Assembly (NCBI RefSeq): GCF_001922585.1
Contig: NZ_MRBS01000004.1
Span: forward strand, 62,001-126,000
DNA: 64,000 nt
Reading direction: 5' to 3'
Source: Pantoea sp. 1.19
GTDB lineage: Bacteria; Pseudomonadota; Gammaproteobacteria; Enterobacterales; Enterobacteriaceae
The notes beneath the pieces are model-generated. The model saw nothing but the letters and a program-made list of their open reading frames with translations, did not search any database and had not been told where the DNA came from. Made by a program: the position numbers and the translations under genes. Positions 59,203 through 64,000 of the stretch are shown here, piece by piece (the first letter of the stretch is position 1; the number at the start of each line of letters is the position of its first letter).

Positions 59203-59742
59203 ATGCTTAGTGATGAGCAATCAAGAGAACTTCTTGAGATTGAGCGGGCTCACTTCGAGGAAACCCTTTACGTCGACTGCTGCCTTAATACGCTGACCAT
59301 CCCAGCCATAACGCTCACGCTATCGATAAACGAGGCGCAGAAACGCCTGCTATGCTGCCTGTTCAGTAATATCACATGTAAAAGAGAAATTATTCGCATT
59401 GTCTGGAGAGAGAATCATCAAAGAATCAGCGACAATAATTATCACCAACTCGTCTTTCAACTGCGTGCGTTACTGAACAAACACGGACTGCCGCGAAATC
59501 TTATTCTAACTATCCCGTATCACGGACTGAAGCTGAACATCCCGCTGATACGATCGTTACTTAAACAGGAACGTAATCCACCTCAAAAGGACGCGTCTGC
59601 CTGTACCAGCGCCTTTTCGGCATTATCCCGTAGTTATCCACGTAAAATACACACAGGCAACCACGGTAATAAACGCCTGCTCTCGCGTCTTTATCATATC
59701 GCTCATCCATTTATTTGTATTTCACTGGTTGTCATTATCTGA
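59203..59742 (+). CDS. Winged-helix (OmpR/CadC-type) regulator with a hydrophobic C-terminus
   Basis: 179-residue protein. Residues about 30-115 fit the OmpR/ToxR winged helix: LTLSINEAQKRLLCCLF, a recognition region around RISDNNYHQLVFQLRALL and the wing TIPYHGLKLN. The last 15 residues (AHPFICISLVVII) are hydrophobic, as if a transmembrane segment starts and the protein ends, so it may be a membrane-tethered regulator lacking a periplasmic domain, or a truncated one. The start at 59203 has AGGA eight bases upstream; an ATG ten codons earlier does not. It ends one base before gspC, so it may control the secretion operon. Confidence 0.75.
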   Translation: MLSDEQSRELLEIERAHFEETLYVDCCLNTLTIPAITLTLSINEAQKRLLCCLFSNITCKREIIRIVWRENHQRISDNNYHQLVFQLRALLNKHGLPRNLILTIPYHGLKLNIPLIRSLLKQERNPPQKDASACTSAFSALSRSYPRKIHTGNHGNKRLLSRLYHIAHPFICISLVVII

Positions 59743-59743
59743 T

Positions 59744-60250
59744 ATGCGCCGCTCAGTATTAACGTCTGTTTTACACCGGATAGTGACACCGCATCAGTCA
59801 TTGCTGTACCGCCTGGCCGCTATCATGCTGACGGCGCTGCTGATGGCGCGCGTCGCGCTGGCTTGCGTTGCCGCGATCGGCGAAAGGCCTGCGCTGCTGA
59901 CGGCACGGCCAGCGGCAACCGGTACCCCGTCGCCCGTCGCCCCGCTTCCGCTGACGCTGTTTGACGTCACTGGTCGCGACTGGCTGTACGACACCGAATG
60001 GCTGGCGCCGGACGACCGGCGAATCGTAGATGCACCGCGCAGCCGTTTACCCCTCACCCTGACCGGCATCGTGCTCAGCTCGCATCCGCGACGATCCCTG
60101 GCGATTGTCGCGCAGGGAGCACAGCAGTTCTCCCTACAGGAACAGGATGCCCTCCCCTCCGGCGGAGCAACGGTAGTACGCATCTTTGCTGATCGGGTCA
60201 TCATTGCCCATCAGGGAAGATATGAATCCTTAATCATGGAGCCCGGCTAA
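59744..60250 (+). CDS. gspC: Type II secretion protein GspC, short form
   Basis: Inner-membrane protein linking the platform to the secretin. The 168-residue product has one transmembrane segment (LLYRLAAIMLTALLMARVAL) and a homology region (LTLTGIVLSSHPRRSLAIVA) that contacts GspD. It stops before any PDZ or coiled-coil domain, whereas typical GspC proteins are about 270-300 residues. An in-frame TTG five codons upstream is an alternative start; neither has a clear ribosome-binding site, so coupling to the upstream gene is likely. Confidence 0.8.
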   Translation: MRRSVLTSVLHRIVTPHQSLLYRLAAIMLTALLMARVALACVAAIGERPALLTARPAATGTPSPVAPLPLTLFDVTGRDWLYDTEWLAPDDRRIVDAPRSRLPLTLTGIVLSSHPRRSLAIVAQGAQQFSLQEQDALPSGGATVVRIFADRVIIAHQGRYESLIMEPG

Positions 60251-60265
60251 GCCGTCAACGTCCCG

Positions 60266-62215
60266 ATGACTTTTCTAACATTATTACTCTTTCGCGTCAG
60301 GCTGCTCAAACGCCGCATCTGCGGACTGCTGCTGCTGCTGTTGATGTTCATCACTACGCCGCTGTGCGCCGAGGCGTATCGCGCCAGCTTTAACAAAACC
60401 GATATCAGTGAGTTCATCAGTACCGTCAGTAAAAACCTGAAAAAAACCATCATTATTGACCCTGAGGTGAAAGGCAGCATTAGCGTGCGCAGTGAAGAAA
60501 CCCTGAGCGATGCGCAATATTATCAATTTTTCCTCAGCGTTCTGGAGGTTTATGGCTTTGCGGTCATTGAAATGCCTGATGAGGTATTGAAAGTGATACC
60601 GGGTAAAAAAGCGAAAAATGGCGTGCGCCCGCTGATGCAAGAGGCGGGCTCACACCCCGGAGATGCACTGGTTAGCCGGGTTATTCCTCTGCGCTATATC
60701 ACCGCCCGAGAACTGGCCCCGCTGCTGCGCGAACTCAATGATGCCGCGACGGGAAGCGTGGTGCATTACGATCCCGGCAACGTAATCTTAATGACCGGAC
60801 GGGCCGCGGCGATCGAACAGCTTACGGCGATCGTGGAGAGCGTCGATGTGCCGGAAGACAGTGATGTGGAGACGCTCACGCTGGAAAATGCCTCGGCGCC
60901 AGAGGTAGCGGAGATAGTGAACAGCCTGCACGCCGACCAGCAAAAAAGCGGAAAACGCGCTCCCGCCAGGGCCGTTGCCGATCAGCGCACCAACACGCTG
61001 CTGATAACGGGTGAGGCGGTGGCGCGCCAGCACATGATAGACACCGTGCTGGCGCTGGACGGCAAGAGCGAGACGCGCAGCCATGCCAAAGTGATTTACC
61101 TGAAGCATGCCAAAGCCAGGAATCTGCTGGAGGTATTGACGGGCATCTCCGGAGAGGTTGACAACCACGCCGGGCAGGGATCGGCCGCGCGTACTATTTC
61201 GCTACTGAAAGACCGGGTTGTTAAAGCGGATGAGCACACAAATTCCCTGATTATCCAGGCATCCCCCACTGAAATGAACAACCTTGAATCCATTATCCAC
61301 CAGTTGGACATCGATCGCGCCCAGGTGTTAGTGGAGGGCATCATTGTGGAAGTGCAGGACGCTGATGGCCTGGGACTGGGCGTGCAATGGTTTAACAAGT
61401 ATGGCGGCGGTACGCAGTTTCCCGGCGCGGGAACCCCGGTCAGCGACCTCTCCCCAAGGGGAATGGCCGCGTCGCTCGGAAAGTTTAACGGCCTGGCTGC
61501 CGGATTTTACCGCGGCAACTGGGCGGGTCTGTTTACGGCGCTGCAAACCAACAGTCAGAATAATATTCTGGCCACGCCGAGCATTGTCACCCTGGACAAT
61601 ATGGAGGCCGAATTTACCGTTGGTCAGGATGTGCCGGTACTGACCGGATCGCAGACCACCAGCGGCGATAATCTGTATCAGACGGTGTCGCGGCGCAGCG
61701 TGGGGATCAAGCTGAAGGTGAAGCCGCAAATTAATCAGGGTAATTCGGTAATGCTGGAGATTGAGCAGGAGGTCTCCAGCGTGGCTGAAGAGGCGTCGAA
61801 AGACAACCTTGGCCCCACCTTCAACACCCGTTCGGTGCGAAACGCGGTGCTGGTGAGTAACGGGAGTACGGTCGTGGTCGGCGGCCTGTTGGATAACAGC
61901 AGCAGCCAAACCCAGCACCGCGTCCCCCTGCTGGGCCGGCTGCCGCTGATAGGCCCGCTGTTTCGCTATCAGTCCGATAAGCGTGCTAAACGCAACTTAA
62001 TGCTGTTTATTCGCCCAACGATCATGCGAACACAGCCGGATTATGCCGGTACCAGCGCAACGCAGCGGGACAAATTTACGGCGTCACTGGCTGACGATCA
62101 CACAGCGGAAGCGCTGCGCCAACGGCTGGATCCTCCCCGCCAGCCCGGACAAAGCAACCATGCTGTCCGGGATACCCAGCGTTTAATTGCCGATTTTTAT
62201 CGGGTGACGCCCTGA
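60266..62215 (+). CDS. gspD: Type II secretion outer-membrane secretin GspD
   Basis: Multimeric outer-membrane channel. The 649-residue precursor has an extended signal peptide (residues 1-36), an N0 domain starting [14 protein letters not shown], repeated N1-N3 domains and the C-terminal secretin domain with [14 protein letters not shown] and [31 protein letters not shown] across two stretches. The last 60 residues may include the pilotin-binding S-domain. Its stop overlaps the gspE ATG by one base. Confidence 0.94.
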   Translation: MTFLTLLLFRVRLLKRRICGLLLLLLMFITTPLCAEAYRASFNKTDISEFISTVSKNLKKTIIIDPEVKGSISVRSEETLSDAQYYQFFLSVLEVYGFAVIEMPDEVLKVIPGKKAKNGVRPLMQEAGSHPGDALVSRVIPLRYITARELAPLLRELNDAATGSVVHYDPGNVILMTGRAAAIEQLTAIVESVDVPEDSDVETLTLENASAPEVAEIVNSLHADQQKSGKRAPARAVADQRTNTLLITGEAVARQHMIDTVLALDGKSETRSHAKVIYLKHAKARNLLEVLTGISGEVDNHAGQGSAARTISLLKDRVVKADEHTNSLIIQASPTEMNNLESIIHQLDIDRAQVLVEGIIVEVQDADGLGLGVQWFNKYGGGTQFPGAGTPVSDLSPRGMAASLGKFNGLAAGFYRGNWAGLFTALQTNSQNNILATPSIVTLDNMEAEFTVGQDVPVLTGSQTTSGDNLYQTVSRRSVGIKLKVKPQINQGNSVMLEIEQEVSSVAEEASKDNLGPTFNTRSVRNAVLVSNGSTVVVGGLLDNSSSQTQHRVPLLGRLPLIGPLFRYQSDKRAKRNLMLFIRPTIMRTQPDYAGTSATQRDKFTASLADDHTAEALRQRLDPPRQPGQSNHAVRDTQRLIADFYRVTP

Positions 62216-63675
62216 TGAGCCTGACGCGATTTCCCTGGAGCTGGGTGGAGCAGCATGGGGTGCTGCTGGAAAGCGCGCCAGACTCGGTGCGCTTAGTGCT
62301 GCATCCGGGCACCGCGCTGACCGCGCTGGCTGAAGCGCTCCGGGTCGAGCCCGACGCCTCTCTGACCCTGATCGATACCGCGGAGTTTATGCCCCGGGCA
62401 GCGGCGCACTATCAGCCAGCTTTACCGGCCAATCCAATCCTGGGGCAAGCGCTGGATCTGCGTGAACTGGTAGAGGCGCTTCCGGAAGATAATGACCTGC
62501 TGGACAGCGAGGATGGCGCCCCGGTGATCCGCCTGATTAACGCCATTCTGCTGCAGGCGGTGCGTGAAGGGGCCTCTGATATCCATCTGGAACCGTTCGA
62601 AAAGCAGCTCAGCGTGCGTTTTCGCATCGATGGCATCCTGCGCCCAATACTGGCCCCGCCCGTTCAGCTGGCGCGCTACCTGATCTCGCGGATCAAAGTG
62701 ATGGCCAGGCTGGATATTGCTGAAAAGCGCCTGCCGCAGGACGGGCGTATTTCCCTGCGGCTCGGTGGCCGCCATATCGACGTCAGGGTCTCCACCCTGC
62801 CCTCGCGCTTCGGTGAGCGGGTGGTGCTGCGCGTGCTGGATAAAAACGCTCAGCAGCTGTCGCTGGCGCACATCGGGATGCACGCGACGCTGCGCGATAC
62901 GCTGTGCCACCAGCTGGCGCTGCCGCACGGTATCATTCTGGTAACCGGCCCAACCGGCTCTGGAAAAAGTACCTCGCTGTATGCCGCGCTCCGGCAGCTC
63001 TGGTCGCCGGAAAAAAATATTTTAACCATTGAAGATCCGGTGGAGTACGAGCTGGAAGGCGTAGGGCAAACCCAGGTGAATGCCCGGGTTGAGATGACCT
63101 TTGCCCGCGGACTGCGCGCCATTTTGCGCCAGGATCCGGATATCGTGATGATCGGTGAAATCCGCGACGGTGAAACGGCGCAGATTGCCGTGCAGGCCTC
63201 ACTGACCGGCCATCTCGTGCTGTCGACGCTGCACACCAATACCGCGCTCGGGGCGATTGAGCGCCTGCGGGATATGGGGGTGGAGCCTTTTTTGCTGGCT
63301 AATGCGCTGAGTGCCGTACTGGCGCAGAGATTAGTGAGAAAACTGTGCGCTGAGTGCCGCCAGCTGGCCAGTGAACAGACGCTGCCGGCGGCGCTGGCCG
63401 CTGTCGCAGAGCCTCCGGAATCGGCACAGCTTTACCGCGCCGTTGGCTGCGACAGCTGCCGTCATACCGGGTATCGCGGCCGTACGGCTATTCACGAACT
63501 GGTCGTGATGGACGCATCACTGCGCGCTGCCATCAGCCGCGGAGAGAGCGAACAGGCGCTGCAGCAGCGGCTGAGCGGGCAGCGGCGCACCCTGCTTCAG
63601 GACGGCATCGATAAGGTACTGGCGGGCATCACCACCGGCGATGAAGTGCTGCGCGTATCCCGGGAGGTGCCATAA
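62215..63675 (+). CDS. gspE: Type II secretion ATPase GspE
   Basis: Cytosolic hexameric ATPase powering pseudopilus assembly. The 486-residue protein has Walker [13 protein letters not shown], the Asp box, Walker [19 protein letters not shown] and the zinc-binding cysteine pairs CAECRQL and CDSCRHTGY. It is a paralogue of HofB in this window but is longer at the N-terminus, as expected for binding GspL. It overlaps gspD and gspF by one base each. Confidence 0.95.
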   Translation: MSLTRFPWSWVEQHGVLLESAPDSVRLVLHPGTALTALAEALRVEPDASLTLIDTAEFMPRAAAHYQPALPANPILGQALDLRELVEALPEDNDLLDSEDGAPVIRLINAILLQAVREGASDIHLEPFEKQLSVRFRIDGILRPILAPPVQLARYLISRIKVMARLDIAEKRLPQDGRISLRLGGRHIDVRVSTLPSRFGERVVLRVLDKNAQQLSLAHIGMHATLRDTLCHQLALPHGIILVTGPTGSGKSTSLYAALRQLWSPEKNILTIEDPVEYELEGVGQTQVNARVEMTFARGLRAILRQDPDIVMIGEIRDGETAQIAVQASLTGHLVLSTLHTNTALGAIERLRDMGVEPFLLANALSAVLAQRLVRKLCAECRQLASEQTLPAALAAVAEPPESAQLYRAVGCDSCRHTGYRGRTAIHELVVMDASLRAAISRGESEQALQQRLSGQRRTLLQDGIDKVLAGITTGDEVLRVSREVP

Positions 63676-64000
63676 TGCAGTTTCGCTATCAGGCGCTGAA
63701 TGCGGCGGGCCAGCGGGAGAAAGGTATCATCGACGCCGACTCCCCACGCCAGGCTCGCCAGCTGCTACGCGACCGCGCACTCCAACCGCTGACCCTGCAG
63801 CCCCGACGTACCGGGCGTCCTGTCCAGCCGGTCATTAAAGGCCGCGATGCCGTGTTGCTGATCCGCCAGCTGGCCACGCTGGCGGGGGCCAGCCTGCCGC
63901 TGGAACAGACGCTGTACGCGCTGGAGCAGCAGAGCGAACGGCTGCCGCAGCGGCGGCTATTGCAGGGGCTGCGACAAAAAGTGTTGGAGGGCAGTGCATT
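63675..64000 (+). CDS. gspF: Type II secretion platform protein GspF (partial)
   Basis: Starts in a TAATG overlap with gspE and runs off the window. The first 108 residues read [17 protein letters not shown] and include RQLATLAGASLPLEQTLYAL, the first conserved GspF repeat. A full protein would be about 400 residues. The rest of the gsp operon presumably continues beyond. Confidence 0.92.
   Translation, partial: MQFRYQALNAAGQREKGIIDADSPRQARQLLRDRALQPLTLQPRRTGRPVQPVIKGRDAVLLIRQLATLAGASLPLEQTLYALEQQSERLPQRRLLQGLRQKVLEGSA

Overview
The window is a GC-rich chromosomal segment from an enterobacterial genome (Enterobacterales). Most of it follows, in reverse, the Escherichia coli gene order around 0.1-0.15 Mb: folK-panB-panC-panD-yadH-yadG-can-hpt-cueO-yacC-speE-speD-yacL ... 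acnB ... lpdA-aceF-aceE-pdhR-aroP-ampE-ampD-nadC-ppdD-hofB-hofC-coaE-zapD-yacG-mutT. The E. coli neighbours gcd (by hpt), yacH (by acnB) and guaC (by coaE) are absent. An Erwiniaceae-like or related enterobacterium is plausible, but genus cannot be fixed from the sequence alone.

Three accessory blocks interrupt the conserved order. (1) 9.9-19.6 kb: a complete malonate decarboxylase operon, mdcABCDEFGH on the minus strand, with its LysR regulator mdcR convergent at the end of the operon. A LysR-type operator and promoter lie upstream of mdcA, and a GPH-family sugar/cation symporter gene follows. (2) 22.4-37 kb: a type I-E CRISPR-Cas locus with a 42-repeat array, an AT-rich leader, cas2, cas1, cas6e, cas5e, cas7e, cse2, cse1 and cas3, all transcribed leftwards. 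It is bracketed by an imperfect direct repeat of about 55 bp and followed by an M20 peptidase gene, hdeA, and mgtA with a long structured leader. (3) 58.4-64 kb: cytochrome b561, a winged-helix regulator with a hydrophobic C-terminus, and the start of a type II secretion operon (gspC, D, E, F; gspF runs off the window).

The most notable signal lies in the 349 bp between cas3 and cse1. On the plus strand, opposite to the cas genes, there is a promoter followed at its predicted start site by a degenerate CRISPR repeat (23 of 29 positions), a 21-nt spacer-like segment and a second degenerate repeat. The second repeat overlaps the cas3 stop codon and keeps the 7-bp stem and 4-nt loop of the true repeat through three compensatory base pairs. 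The spacer-like segment matches, at positions 2-5 and 7-12, a site 88 bp away that carries a canonical AAG PAM and sits in the promoter region of the cse1 operon. The first gene of that operon is an uncatalogued 39-residue membrane peptide with a good ribosome-binding site. This is the architecture expected of a Cascade-guided regulatory RNA (CreR-like) or a CRISPR-repressed toxin-antitoxin pair (CreTA-like).

Other points: a threefold 120-bp tandem duplication of the hofC 3' end fills the gap before coaE; the mgtA leader has mutually exclusive hairpins and two or three short upstream ORFs; CueR, PdhR, TyrR and MdcR sites are visible; and two CRISPR spacers target overlapping versions of one sequence.
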